Origin: CAZAMB01 sp964486335
Lineage (GTDB): Bacteria; Planctomycetota; Phycisphaerae; UBA1845
DNA: 64,000 nt
NCBI GenBank assembly: GCA_964486335.1
Contig: CAZAMB010000012.1
Span: 1-64,000 of the forward strand
Direction: 5' to 3'
In this document: piece by piece, positions 1 through 9,458 of the stretch
Layout of the letters: each line of letters starts with the position of its first letter
Numbering within the stretch: the first letter of the stretch is position 1
Notes under the pieces: model-generated
What the model was told of the DNA's origin: nothing
The model's database searches: none
What the model saw: the letters and a program-made list of their open reading frames with translations, nothing else
Translations under genes and position numbers: made by a program

Positions 1-132
1 GGCTGCGTGGACGGCTTCAAGGGTCTGCCGTATCCGCACAAGCCGGGCAAGTGCGCAGGCAATCCGAGCATGGCCTGTGTTGCGGATGGTGACTGCCCCG
101 TGCAGAACCAGCCGTGCAACATTTGTCCATGA
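1..132 (+). CDS. C-terminal end of a Cys-rich secreted protein (partial)
   Basis: The first 43 codons run open from the left edge to a TGA at 130-132. The peptide is rich in Cys, Gly and Pro, with a CxGNPSMACVADGDCP-like stretch. Regularly spaced cysteines of this kind are seen in disulfide-stabilised extracellular repeats of Planctomycetota and Myxococcota, and that is the only basis for calling it secreted. Its start and main domain lie outside the window, so no function is assigned. The frame is supported by absence of stops, Cys clustering and GC-rich third positions. Confidence 0.6.
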   Translation, partial: GCVDGFKGLPYPHKPGKCAGNPSMACVADGDCPVQNQPCNICP

Positions 133-189
133 CAACCTGCTGGAGAAGCCTAGCAGCCCGTGGTGAAACACCGATCGCTGTAAACCAAT

Positions 190-254
190 GTAGCGTCAAG
201 CCTCGTGGGTGACGCCCAAACGCGGTCGACGCCGCGCGCAAGGGGCGACGCTAC
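190..254. repeat. REP-like palindromic element, copy A
   Basis: A 65-bp non-coding element bounded by inverted ends TGTAGCGTC (189-197) and GACGCTACA (247-255). It contains GACGCCGCGCGCAAGGGGCG near its right half. The ends GTAGCG...CGCTAC recur at 47798-47859, and the internal GACGCCGCGCG(C/T)AA(A/G)GGGCG motif recurs at 29270-29290. This fits a dispersed REP/BIME-like family. The copies were compared by eye only. Confidence 0.5.
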
Positions 255-390
255 ACTTTCACCACGGACTCCTAGTACTCCAGTTGCATTTCACCAGGGG
301 ACTTTGTGTTTTGGTGTTGGAATCGCTGATTTCATCATTGGGCGAACGCTCCCAGAGGCCTCCAAATGGCCGTGCGCAACTGCAATGCTA

Positions 391-408
391 GAATTCCTGA
401 GAATTCCT
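391..408 (+). promoter_or_regulatory. Direct repeat GAATTCCT x2 upstream of a promoter
   Basis: GAATTCCT occurs at 391-398 and again at 401-408, so the copies are 10 bp apart, one helical turn. The second copy ends at the base just before the putative -35 box at 409. That geometry is typical of an activator site, but no regulator is known, so this is a candidate only. The rest of 133-520 holds the REP-like copy A and no credible gene. Confidence 0.3.
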
Positions 409-437
409 TTGGATTGGCAGCCTCGGCGCGGTATAAC
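409..437 (+). promoter_or_regulatory. Putative sigma70-type promoter of the metalloprotease gene
   Basis: TTGGAT (409-414), a 17-base spacer, then TATAAC (432-437). Transcription would begin near 444 and give a leader of about 75 bases before the GTG at 521. Assigned by match to the -35/-10 consensus only. Confidence 0.45.
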
Positions 438-520
438 AAAGGCATCTGAGGCCGGAGTCAGTTGGTCGCACAGTCCGATGCAAATCGATAGCTGATTTCC
501 GTTCGTGTGGAGGGTGGAAC

Positions 521-3457
521 GTGGTCAACCCACCGCGTTGGATGCAAGCCGCTTGTGCGGTCTTCCCTCGGCACGTTTATTTCGCGGCGTTGGTCGGGGC
601 TTTCACGATAACGGCTCGGGCCCCGGCGCAGTATTACGTGAACGTAAGTCCGGATTGTGTCTTCGAGCTGCACTCCTCGCGAGGAACGGTTTCGGTTCCC
701 GCCTGTGCCCGCAATTGCTGCCTCGACCCGAACTGTCGTCAGATCACCGTGGAGTTGAGCGCTTCGCCGCTGTTGTTTCGATCGCTTGAGTTTCCTCCGG
801 TCGTGCTTATCGATCGCGAGCCGGGTGGGATCGCGACGGAGTCCTTCCAGATTCGCAACGTGTCCAATTCGTTGTCGATCTTGCACGGGGTGCTTTCGGC
901 GACATTCAAAACGCCCAACGGCACAGTCGTTGGGACGGACAGCGTCGGGTTGACCTTACGACCGGGCGGGATGCTCGACACGCTAAGTCTCAACCCGATG
1001 TTTCTTTTGGGCGGAACGTTATCGGAGGGAACGGTCACCCTTCAATGCGAACCCGACGACCATCGCGGCTGGTCGGTGCAGCTCGCAAGCGACAACCCGG
1101 CGGCACAACCCGTCGATAACGTGGTGGTGGTTCCGGCCGGGCAAACCAGCGCGAAGTTTCTTGTCAGCACAGTTCCGGTGGTGACGCCGACCCAGGCCGT
1201 CATCTCCGCCACATCCTCCGGCGTTACGAAGGAACAGACTTTGGTGCTCAGTCCGGGGTCATTGGATCTCTCGATCCGGAAGGTTGAAATCACGCAAGGA
1301 ATGCAGTACCTCGATGACACCTTCGGGCATGCCGACAACAGCCTGCCATTGGTTCGTGGGAAACCCACCGCCGTTCGCGTGTACCTTGCTTCGAATACAC
1401 CGGTTCAGACCTCGTTAATCTCCGTAGGGTTAACGAGTCGAGCGACGAGCGATCCGCCTGATGCCTGGATCGAGCATGCGCCGCTGTGGCCATATTCCAA
1501 AATCCGTTCGACAACGACCGCGCAGGAACAACGCGAGTCACCGCACAATGCGGCGGAGGCGGCCGCTCAGCCTTTCAACGCCACGTTTCTGATCGACCCC
1601 GGGTTGATCACTGCCGGCAGCCGGATCTTTCGCGCGGAAGTCAATCCGAACCATTTGATTGTTGAGTCCTCCTACGCCAACAACACCTATTACACGACCC
1701 CGATCCAGTTTCGGTCCACGCAGAACCTGAACGTGAAGTTTGTGCGCATCGATTACTGTCCGAACTGCCCCGCGAGTCACGACCCTCAGTACAAGCCGAA
1801 ATGGGACAAGATCTACCCACTGCTGGCCTGGGCTGAGAAGGTCTTTCCGGTCGACAAGGTAGACCACTGGCGGGCGCAGAAGGAAGTGAACATCACGGCT
1901 TTGACGCCGCACAACTTCCGCAAGGAAGGGACGTGGGGTTATGTGCTCACGACATTGGCGGCGATGAAAGCCTTCACCGACGATGAAGCCGATCACATGC
2001 ACTATTACGGCGTTCTCTCCGCGAATGTGCCCAACGGCAACACGCTGGGAATGGCCTGGCTGCCTCCCAATCCGACGGTAGCGCTGGGGGTCAGCACCGC
2101 GGTCACAACTTTCGCGCACGAGATCGGGCATAACTTGGGGCGCAAACACGCTCCATGCGGAGGTCCGGCTAATCCTGACGGCAATTGGCCGGATGCCAGC
2201 AATCCGGACACGATCATCGGCCATACCGGGTTTGACTTGGATTTGGGGTATGCTCTCAACCGACAGGTGTACAAGGATCTGATGTCCTACTGTGATCCGG
2301 AGTGGATCACTCCTTACACGTACGACGCGATTTACGATCGGTTCAATGCGGTTACCGCTGCGCAGCCGCCGACTTTCCCGGCGGGAGTGTTGACTGACCA
2401 TGTTGTCGTCCGCGGCGTGTTTGACGATGACGGCGTGTTTTTCCTGCCGCCCATCTATCGCCGCATGTTGCCCGCGGGAAGCAACGATCAAGAAGGGATC
2501 GGGACGCACAGCATCGTCATGCGGGCGAAGGATGGTCGCGTATTGCGCACGCGCCGCTACACGCCTGAACTGGAGGACGCCGTCGCCGGGACAGGGTTTT
2601 TCGAGATTCTGCCGTTTGAGGCTGAGACGTCGCAGATTGACTTCATGGTTCCCGGACCCGGCGGCGAGGAACCCGTGGACCAATGCCTGGTTAGCGATCA
2701 CGCGCCCAGCGTTCAAATCCTGGAACCCAATGGCGGGGAATCGCTCGGCGCGTCGGGCCAATTCACGGCGCGCTGGACCGCATCCGACCCGGACAAGGAT
2801 CCGCTGTTCTACATGGTTCTGTACAGCCGCGACGGCGGAATCACATGGGAGTCCCTCGCGCTTGATCTGACGGAACCGGAGTTCACGCTCGAACTAGTCG
2901 ATCTGGCTGGGACCGACAGCGCCTTGCTCCGGGTCATCGCGTCCGACGGCGTGAACAATAAGGGGGATGAGTCGGACGGGGGTTTCAGCGTGGCGCGGAA
3001 GGCTCCGGAGGTTGCGATTCTCGCTCCTACCGATCGGCTGCTGGTTCCCGCGGCTTCGGTCATTCTGTTGCGCGGGTCAGGCACCGATCCCGAGGACGGG
3101 CCGTTGGAAACCGATTCGTTTTCATGGCGGTCGCAACGTGACGGCGAACTCGGCGTCGGAACTGAACTGGCTGTGAATCTGTCGACCGGGGTTCACATCA
3201 TCACGCTTTCGGGGTTCGATTCCGACGGACAAAAGGCGACGGCGTCGATTTCGCTGATTGTAGGGGCTGTCGGGGATTGCAACGGTGACGGATTGGTGGC
3301 ACTGGCTGACATCGCCACCGCAATTCCCTGTGTTTCCGGTCCGGGAGTCGAACCGCCCTTCCCTCAGTGTACTTGTGCCGATTTGAATGCCGACGGTCAA
3401 GTGGACCTCGTCGACCTGGCCTATTTCCAAATGGTCTTTACGACCGCCCCGCAATGA
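521..3457 (+). CDS. Secreted metzincin-type zinc metalloprotease with C-terminal dockerin-like domain
   Basis: A 978-residue secreted protein. The GTG start has GGAGG seven bases upstream; an ATG at 542 is an alternative. Hydrophobic residues around 14-33 look like a signal peptide. A Cys-rich patch follows, then a CARDB-like beta region (about 235-400). The catalytic domain carries HEIGHNLGRKH at residues 533-543, a full HExxHxxGxxH zinc motif, with a Met-turn candidate DLMSYC (Met588) 45 residues later. Together they mark a metzincin. Ig-like segments follow, and the last ~75 residues hold two EF-hand-like motifs (GDCNGDGLVALADI and DLNADGQVDLVDL) as in dockerin type I modules, common on planctomycete exoproteins. 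It meets the NHL lipoprotein gene tail to tail with a 21-bp gap. Substrate unknown. Confidence 0.85.
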   Translation: MVNPPRWMQAACAVFPRHVYFAALVGAFTITARAPAQYYVNVSPDCVFELHSSRGTVSVPACARNCCLDPNCRQITVELSASPLLFRSLEFPPVVLIDREPGGIATESFQIRNVSNSLSILHGVLSATFKTPNGTVVGTDSVGLTLRPGGMLDTLSLNPMFLLGGTLSEGTVTLQCEPDDHRGWSVQLASDNPAAQPVDNVVVVPAGQTSAKFLVSTVPVVTPTQAVISATSSGVTKEQTLVLSPGSLDLSIRKVEITQGMQYLDDTFGHADNSLPLVRGKPTAVRVYLASNTPVQTSLISVGLTSRATSDPPDAWIEHAPLWPYSKIRSTTTAQEQRESPHNAAEAAAQPFNATFLIDPGLITAGSRIFRAEVNPNHLIVESSYANNTYYTTPIQFRSTQNLNVKFVRIDYCPNCPASHDPQYKPKWDKIYPLLAWAEKVFPVDKVDHWRAQKEVNITALTPHNFRKEGTWGYVLTTLAAMKAFTDDEADHMHYYGVLSANVPNGNTLGMAWLPPNPTVALGVSTAVTTFAHEIGHNLGRKHAPCGGPANPDGNWPDASNPDTIIGHTGFDLDLGYALNRQVYKDLMSYCDPEWITPYTYDAIYDRFNAVTAAQPPTFPAGVLTDHVVVRGVFDDDGVFFLPPIYRRMLPAGSNDQEGIGTHSIVMRAKDGRVLRTRRYTPELEDAVAGTGFFEILPFEAETSQIDFMVPGPGGEEPVDQCLVSDHAPSVQILEPNGGESLGASGQFTARWTASDPDKDPLFYMVLYSRDGGITWESLALDLTEPEFTLELVDLAGTDSALLRVIASDGVNNKGDESDGGFSVARKAPEVAILAPTDRLLVPAASVILLRGSGTDPEDGPLETDSFSWRSQRDGELGVGTELAVNLSTGVHIITLSGFDSDGQKATASISLIVGAVGDCNGDGLVALADIATAIPCVSGPGVEPPFPQCTCADLNADGQVDLVDLAYFQMVFTTAPQ

Positions 3458-3478
3458 CCGCATGGGTCCAAGCCGTTT

Positions 3479-6400
3479 TCATGGGATCACAATTCGGCGA
3501 ATCCGTCGGTTTCCGGTGTCGGCGACGAAGATGACCTTGCCCTCGCCGGTGGTGGCGATGGCGACCGACGTGGGGGCATTAAACCGAGCGAGCGCGGCAG
3601 GCCCGTCCGCAAACCCCGGTTGTCCGTCCGGGCTTCCCGCCAAGGTGGACACGAAGAAACGGTTGTCGTCGAGGAACTGCGTATCGAGCAAGCGGAGATT
3701 CTCTTCGATTCGCTGCGTCGCGGCCGGGGAGATGCGACTTTGATTCACGGCCAGGTATTCCCGCAGGCTGCCCACCAGACCGTCCAAGTCCTGGCCGAAT
3801 CCCGAGTCCTTGATGACACGGATGGAGTTGCAGCCCGCGTCGGCGACGTAGACGGTTCCGGTTTGGTCGACGGCGACGTCCATGGGCGCGCCCCAGGTGG
3901 CGAAGGTCGCCGGTCCGTCGACGCAGTCTCCAATGACAAACGATGGCACCGAGCCGCGGATATTCTTCACCTCAGCGACGCCGCCGTTGTCGATCACTCG
4001 CCAAATCGTCGCATTCAGAGGATCTGCCACGAAGATCGAACGTTCCTGACCGAGGTCGCCGCCGCCCGATGCGATGCCCAGCGGCACGCCGCGAGGAATG
4101 CTCGCCCAATCTCCGTTCACCGCGCCCGAATTGAGGCTGAGCTGCGAGAGCATGAGCGACGATGGCAACGAGGCGTAGACGGACTCGCCCAACGGCGTCA
4201 CGGCAAACACATGATCGGGCTGATCGTCCGAATCGAAGACCTGCATCGGTGCGTCGGCCTGCTGCTCGATGTCGTAGCCCACGACGCGGATCATGCTGTT
4301 GCCAGAGTCGGCGATGTAATACTTTGAGTTGTAGGCGCCCGCATCGGCCCAGATGTCCGTCGGGAGAAAGAATCGCGAATTCAACCGGAATCCTCCGTTG
4401 GTTCCGGCGATGTTCTGCGTACCTGCCCAGGGAAGGCTCAACCAGGTGCAGTTGTCCGCGCCGACAGCGTCGCAGATGGCGTCAACCGACATCTCGGCCA
4501 TGTCGCGGACGGCGTCCTCTTCCTGGCCGACGATTCCCGAACTCAAACCGAAAAAGTCGAGGGTCTGCTCGATGGAGTCGAACACGCCGATGAGCGTGCC
4601 GAGCACGTCCACGTCGGTACCGCCTGCGGCGTAGGTCAGGAGTTGGAAGAACTCCTCGACCGCGCCGGTGCGGGTGGCGATCAGGCGGATGCGCTGCTCG
4701 AGGGGGTCGGCGACAAGAAGTCGATCCTCCGAAATCGCGTGAATGCCCCCGGGGAAGGCGAAGGTCGTGTTTTGTGCCGGGCCGTAGTTCAATCGATCGG
4801 GCTCAGCCGATCCGGTGCCCGCGATGGTCTCGACTTGAATGCCGCCGCGCGTATCGGCGAGGATCGTGAACGAAAGATCTTCCGGCGTCGTGAATTCACC
4901 GAAGGCCGTCCTGACCGTGAGCGGGCGAGGTCCGGCTTCGGCATCCGCCGCCACCTCGAATCGGACCGTAACGCGCTGATACCCCGTCTGTTCAACGGTC
5001 GCCGTGACTCCCTCGCCCAGGTCGACCGATTGCAACGTGGTCAGGTTTCGGCCGCTGATGGTGAGCGTGCCGGTGTCACCCTGTTGCACGACCGCCGGGT
5101 CGAAGCGGTGGACGCTGGGAGTGCGATCGGGGTCGGCGAGAATGCGGACCAGGCGGATGACATTGGCCCGCGCTTCGGCGACGTAGAGGTCGCCCCAATT
5201 GTCGATAGCAATGTTCTGGGGGCCGTCGAAGTACGCATGATCGCCCGGTCCGTCGCGGAGCGTCAGTCCCTCGGGGCACTCCAGCCCCTCTGTGTGCGGG
5301 ACACAACCGGCAACGCGGACCGTCTCGCCGGTTTCGACATCGACACGACGAATCAGTCCGTTGCTTGAGTCCGCGACGAAGAGGTAGCGTTCGCCGTCGA
5401 AGACCAGCCCTTCGGGATAGGAGAACCGCGCCGCGTCGCCCACGCCGTCGGCGAATTCCAGCGTATTCTGCAAGCGCCCGGCAAGCGTACGAACCGTGCC
5501 GTCGGCTTCGAACACCCTCACCGCGTGGCAACCCGTGGTGTAATAGATTTCACCGTTGTTTCCTTGAACCAGATCGCTCGGCGATCCCGGGAAGGATTCG
5601 TTGCAGTCGAACGAGGTCAGCTCGAAGAGATCGAGGACGGTCATCAGGTATCCGTCCGGCAGCACGAGCTTCAGGCCCGCGCCAAGCGCTTGCTGCGCGA
5701 CCAGGACGCTTTGGTTGCGCGCATCGATGCCGCCCGGCCAGGGCATCGCGTTCAGCGGCGGACGACCGTCGCAACTGTATTGCAATCGTCCGGTGCAAAG
5801 CGGGAACGAGCTAAATGGATCCTCGCCGCCCAGCATCAAAGGCGTGATCGAACCGCGGTCGTCGCCGCGCACCGTCAACCGAATCAACGGCGATTCGTCA
5901 ACGCCGTGACTGCCGCCGAGTTGATCGCTGACCACCAACTTCCCCTTGCTGTCGAATTCGACGTCGTAAGGCTCTTGTACGTTGGTGGTCACGGTGCTGA
6001 CGGTTCCGTCGAGGTCGATCTCGCGGATCGCGGCGTTTCGGTTGTCGGCGACATAGATTCGTCCGTCGTCGTCCAGTGCGATTCCGGTGGGATAATTGAA
6101 CTGGGCCTGGGCTGAATCGCCGTCGCGAAAACCGACCTCGCCGGTGCCCGCGATCGTCGAGACATAGGTTAGAAATCCGGGGCGCTCGAAGGCGCCCACA
6201 TGAAGCACCGCTCCCTCCGCGGTGGTGACGCTCGTGGAGCGATCAGCGCCGACGACGGTCGATTGCACGGTGATCGCACCGGCGAACCGACCGGACGTTG
6301 TGAGTGTCCCGGCTTGAATCCCGTAGTCCACGACCGGATCAGCGCGATCGTCGCGGACGAAGTTGTATTCAACGGTTCCATTCAAGGCGATCCCGTCGGC

Positions 6401-6823
6401 TGTTTCGTAGTCTTCGAAGCTCAAGGTCAGTTCGATCCGCGGGGGCCAGAATGCGCCGAAGACCAGCCCGCTGGCGAGTGCCCGACCGCGCGTGCCGGGA
6501 ATCTCAAGAACATCCGAATGTGAGGACAGGTTGGCACCGATCTTCGTGACCGGCGCGCGCGTCTTTGCCTGGAAGAGCGTCGGATCGGCGAGAGCACCGG
6601 CGATGGCCGTCTCCAGCGTGCCGGTCAGCGCAACCACGAATTCGTTCACGTTCTCATCAGTGATGGGATCGCCCGAAATCGTCGGGCCGTCGCCGTCGCC
6701 TCCGCCCGCCGGTGGCGGCGAGGAGGGTGTGCAACCCACGATCCAAAGGACGCCCCAAATGAGAATCGAAAAAAGACGGGAACCGAGCGCAGGAACGACT
6801 CGACCGACCGCTGCCGCACGCAT
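3479..6823 (-). CDS. Large NHL-repeat lipoprotein with IPT/TIG domain
   Basis: A secreted protein of 1114 residues. The start is set at the ATG at 6823 because AGGAGG (6831-6836) lies exactly 7 bases upstream; an upstream in-frame ATG at 6829 is too close to it. A signal sequence ends in the lipobox-like IVGC, giving a lipidated Cys near residue 31, followed by a Ser/Pro/Gly linker. Many repeats of the type ARFNxPxGIAxDxxGxxYVADxxNxxIRxI follow from about 210 to the C-terminus, typical of NHL beta-propellers. An IPT/TIG-like segment (PSVHRFDPAVVQQGDTGTLTI) lies near residue 580. Such propellers are usually extracellular binding scaffolds; no catalytic motif is visible. Ligand unknown. Confidence 0.85.
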   Translation of the reverse strand: MRAAAVGRVVPALGSRLFSILIWGVLWIVGCTPSSPPPAGGGDGDGPTISGDPITDENVNEFVVALTGTLETAIAGALADPTLFQAKTRAPVTKIGANLSSHSDVLEIPGTRGRALASGLVFGAFWPPRIELTLSFEDYETADGIALNGTVEYNFVRDDRADPVVDYGIQAGTLTTSGRFAGAITVQSTVVGADRSTSVTTAEGAVLHVGAFERPGFLTYVSTIAGTGEVGFRDGDSAQAQFNYPTGIALDDDGRIYVADNRNAAIREIDLDGTVSTVTTNVQEPYDVEFDSKGKLVVSDQLGGSHGVDESPLIRLTVRGDDRGSITPLMLGGEDPFSSFPLCTGRLQYSCDGRPPLNAMPWPGGIDARNQSVLVAQQALGAGLKLVLPDGYLMTVLDLFELTSFDCNESFPGSPSDLVQGNNGEIYYTTGCHAVRVFEADGTVRTLAGRLQNTLEFADGVGDAARFSYPEGLVFDGERYLFVADSSNGLIRRVDVETGETVRVAGCVPHTEGLECPEGLTLRDGPGDHAYFDGPQNIAIDNWGDLYVAEARANVIRLVRILADPDRTPSVHRFDPAVVQQGDTGTLTISGRNLTTLQSVDLGEGVTATVEQTGYQRVTVRFEVAADAEAGPRPLTVRTAFGEFTTPEDLSFTILADTRGGIQVETIAGTGSAEPDRLNYGPAQNTTFAFPGGIHAISEDRLLVADPLEQRIRLIATRTGAVEEFFQLLTYAAGGTDVDVLGTLIGVFDSIEQTLDFFGLSSGIVGQEEDAVRDMAEMSVDAICDAVGADNCTWLSLPWAGTQNIAGTNGGFRLNSRFFLPTDIWADAGAYNSKYYIADSGNSMIRVVGYDIEQQADAPMQVFDSDDQPDHVFAVTPLGESVYASLPSSLMLSQLSLNSGAVNGDWASIPRGVPLGIASGGGDLGQERSIFVADPLNATIWRVIDNGGVAEVKNIRGSVPSFVIGDCVDGPATFATWGAPMDVAVDQTGTVYVADAGCNSIRVIKDSGFGQDLDGLVGSLREYLAVNQSRISPAATQRIEENLRLLDTQFLDDNRFFVSTLAGSPDGQPGFADGPAALARFNAPTSVAIATTGEGKVIFVADTGNRRIRRIVIP

Positions 6824-7091
6824 GGCCATGCCTCCTACCGTTGCGGATTGATGTTTCAATCTACCGGACCCGAGACTGATATGATGACCGAGTTGGGCTC
6901 AAATTGGAAGGGGGACCGCTTGGTCGGTACTGGCAGGGTTTCGCCGTGACCGAGCCGCGACCGCCAAGGAGCGGTTGATTCCCGCGATCGACAGCGATTC
7001 AACTTGCTGACGCGGGCGGCTCGGTTCAAGACCAACCCGTAAGCGTTGCCGGAACAGGATTGACGCGGAAAATGGTCGAGGCGAAAGGACT

Positions 7092-8177
7092 CTACCCGAG
7101 TCTCACGCGCTGGCGGCCGCGCTCGATGCGACCGGCAACGAAAGGTTGCTCACCGGCCTGCTCGAGCGCCTGCACCACTCCGGCCGCATAGAATGACCTG
7201 ACGATCATCACATATCCGATGCCCATGTTGAAGACCTTGTACATTTCCGCGCGGGTCGTGCCGAGGCGTTGCAGGAATCCGAAAACAGGCGGAGGTCGCC
7301 ACGACTTTTTGTCCAGCACCGCATCGCAGTCCCCCGGAATCGCCCGCGCGATGTTCTCCTTCAAGCCGCCGCCGGTGATGTGGGCCATGCCGACGATGAC
7401 TCGCTTGCGCGGGTAACGATGCAACACCGACATCACCGCGTTGACATAGATCCGCGTTGGTCGCAAGACCGCCTCACCGAGCGTTTCGCCGAGTTCATCG
7501 TAGTGCTGATCGAGATCGCACTTGCCATGAGCGATGAGTTTGCGCACGAGCGAATAGCCGTTGGAATGCACGCCGCTCGATGGCAGCGCGACGATTACAT
7601 CGCCCGGTTCGATGCGCGATCCGTCGATCTGCCGCCCGTGCTCGACGACGCCCACGGCGAAGCCGGCGAGGTCGAGATCACCCTTTCGATACAGGTCGGG
7701 CATCTCCGCCGTTTCGCCGCCCAGCAGAGCACAGTTGGCCATTCGACACCCCTCCGCGACCCCTTCGATGACTTGCAGGAGATGGTCCGGGTCGAGTTTA
7801 TGAACGGCCAGGTAGTCGAGGAAAAAGAGCGGTTCGGCACCGCAGGTGATGAGATCGTTGACGTTCATGGCCACGAGGTCGATGCCGATGGTGTTCAGCC
7901 GCTGCATCTCGATGGCGATGAGCACCTTGGTTCCCACGCCGTCGGTGCAACCGACCAGCACGGGACGGCGATAGTTGCGGCGAAACAGATGCTCGTCGTA
8001 GTCGAGGCGAAAGAGTCCGGCGAATCCGCCGTGGCGATCCTTGAACACGCGCGGACCGTAGGTGCTGCGCATGGCCGACTCGATGGAGCCGACCCAGCGC
8101 GTATTGGCATGAATATCGACGCCGGAGTCCTTGTAGGTCAGGGGGCGTCCGTTCTTATTGTGGTTCTCAATGGCCAT
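7092..8177 (-). CDS. purM: Phosphoribosylformylglycinamidine cyclo-ligase
   Basis: A 361-residue cytosolic enzyme of purine synthesis. It closes the imidazole ring of FGAM with ATP to make AIR. The N-terminal YKDSGVDIHA, the ATP-binding region with GTKVLIA and DLVAMNVNDLITCGAEPLFFLDYLA, and the C-terminal HITGGGLKENI are typical PurM motifs, and the length is normal. It is the last gene of a probable unit running dnaJ, small membrane protein, SDR, purM (gap 96 bases to the SDR gene). No other pur gene lies nearby, so it is scattered from the rest of the pathway. The 230 bases downstream of the NHL gene start (6860-7091) hold no gene I can support. Confidence 0.95.
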   Translation of the reverse strand: MAIENHNKNGRPLTYKDSGVDIHANTRWVGSIESAMRSTYGPRVFKDRHGGFAGLFRLDYDEHLFRRNYRRPVLVGCTDGVGTKVLIAIEMQRLNTIGIDLVAMNVNDLITCGAEPLFFLDYLAVHKLDPDHLLQVIEGVAEGCRMANCALLGGETAEMPDLYRKGDLDLAGFAVGVVEHGRQIDGSRIEPGDVIVALPSSGVHSNGYSLVRKLIAHGKCDLDQHYDELGETLGEAVLRPTRIYVNAVMSVLHRYPRKRVIVGMAHITGGGLKENIARAIPGDCDAVLDKKSWRPPPVFGFLQRLGTTRAEMYKVFNMGIGYVMIVRSFYAAGVVQALEQAGEQPFVAGRIERGRQRVRLG

Positions 8178-8273
8178 CGTCCACCACCCGCATTGTACCG
8201 TCGTTTACGGGTTCGGCACCCGTTCCCGATACCGGATGCGTCGGTCGCCCGAGCTTGTGCATCGACAAGCGCC

Positions 8274-9029
8274 TCATACCAGGTTTCTGCCTCCGTCGAC
8301 GGCGATGATTTGCCCGGTGATGTAGTCCCCGGTTTCGACCAGAAAGCGCACGACATGAGCGATGTCCCCGGGTGTGCCTTCGCGTGCGAGCGGCACGCGG
8401 CGCACAAGCCGTTCGCGGAGCTCCGGAGGATATTCGTCAGGAAAAACTGCGATCCCCGGCGCCACGCCATTGACCGTGATCGTCGGAGCCAATGCCCGAG
8501 CAAGCCCTTTCGTGAGTGCGACCAGCGCGGCTTTGGAACAGCAATACGACAACTGACTCGGCCATGGGCGATCGGCCGAAATGTCGCATATATTGACGAT
8601 CCGACCTCGACCGCCGGCTTCAAGATGAGATCGCGCATGGTGAGCCAGACCGGCCGGCGCGGTCGTGTTGATGCGAAACATCCGCTCCCAATGGTCGGAA
8701 TCGAACTCCCTGGCGGTCGAAGCACCGCACAAACCAACCGATGCATCAAAGAGCGAAGCGTTGTTGACCAGCACATCGAGGCGGCCCAGATCGGCGGCGG
8801 CTTGTTCGACGATCGCCGACCAGCTCGCGGGGTCGTTCAGGTCGCCGCGGATCAGCGTCGCGCGCCGGCCGATCGATCGAACATCTTCGGCGGTCCGTTC
8901 AGCGTCCTTTTGAGAAGCGAGGAAGTGAATCGCCACATCGAACCCCGCGCGGGCGAGTTCCAGCGCTACGGTCCGTCCCACGCGGCGCGCCGCGCCGGTG
9001 ATCAATGCGACATTCGCGGAATCGTCCAT
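8274..9029 (-). CDS. SDR-family oxidoreductase, pteridine reductase/FolM-like
   Basis: A 251-residue Rossmann-fold short-chain dehydrogenase. TGAARRVG near residue 11 replaces the usual TGxxxGxG glycine loop; the R-R there is typical of NADPH-dependent pteridine reductases and FolM (dihydromonapterin reductase). LVNNAS and the catalytic YxxxK (YCCSKAAL) are present, and the C-terminus ends ITGQIIAVDGG. The closest family match by eye is the pteridine reductase group, so reduction of dihydrobiopterin, dihydrofolate or dihydromonapterin is the best guess; a generic 3-oxoacyl-ACP-reductase-like role cannot be excluded. It sits 51 bases after the small membrane protein gene and 96 before purM, so a link to folate supply for purine synthesis is plausible but inferred. 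Confidence 0.85.
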   Translation of the reverse strand: MDDSANVALITGAARRVGRTVALELARAGFDVAIHFLASQKDAERTAEDVRSIGRRATLIRGDLNDPASWSAIVEQAAADLGRLDVLVNNASLFDASVGLCGASTAREFDSDHWERMFRINTTAPAGLAHHARSHLEAGGRGRIVNICDISADRPWPSQLSYCCSKAALVALTKGLARALAPTITVNGVAPGIAVFPDEYPPELRERLVRRVPLAREGTPGDIAHVVRFLVETGDYITGQIIAVDGGRNLV

Positions 9030-9080
9030 ACGTCGTTCGGTTTTCCCGTTGGTGGTATGCTTCGGAAGAGTTCGGGAAGG

Positions 9081-9458
9081 TCACGCATCGCTGTCATCAA
9101 AACTCCGGGGTTTGTTCATCGCCCAGACATCCGTGGTGTCCGTCGGTGCAGGCGCCTTCCGAATGAGGCCCAGCCGATAGCGCCGACTCGCCCGGACGAA
9201 AACGTAGCTGCTAACCAGAAAAATCAGCACGACAATCCCCACGGTCAGCAGCACCGACGGCGCGGCCCGCACGACCTTAAGTTTTTCCGGGGACGACTCG
9301 ATGGTTGATTTCGCCGCAACGACGCTCGACTCGGCTCGTGTCGTCGCGCGAAAGATCCAGCTTCCCCATGCCCAGAGCACGAGCACCACACCGATGACAA
9401 GAAACGCAAGGCCGAGCTTGATACGGTGCTGCTCTCGATCGGAATGACCGAAGATCAT
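9081..9458 (-). CDS. Small two-helix membrane protein
   Basis: A 125-residue protein with two clear transmembrane segments (around LGLAFLVIGVVLVLWAWGSW and VLLTVGIVVLIFLVSSYVFV) flanking a loop with several charged residues. The ATG at 9458 is chosen because it forms a 4-base ATGA overlap with the dnaJ-like stop (9455-9457), the usual sign of translational coupling, with AGGGAG upstream; the ORF stays open to 9479. I recognise no family. Its coupling to a J-protein suggests co-expression with a chaperone, but the function is unknown. Confidence 0.7.
   Translation of the reverse strand: MIFGHSDREQHRIKLGLAFLVIGVVLVLWAWGSWIFRATTRAESSVVAAKSTIESSPEKLKVVRAAPSVLLTVGIVVLIFLVSSYVFVRASRRYRLGLIRKAPAPTDTTDVWAMNKPRSFDDSDA

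Noticed and set aside
1538..2761. A 407-codon minus-strand open frame within the metalloprotease gene
   Set aside because: The plus strand has signal peptide, zinc motif and dockerin-like pair; the reverse product has none.
7269..9308. A 679-codon plus-strand open frame
   Set aside because: It is antisense to purM and the SDR gene, which have full family motifs. Its product is Arg/His-rich without motifs, as expected from the third-position GC bias of the real genes.
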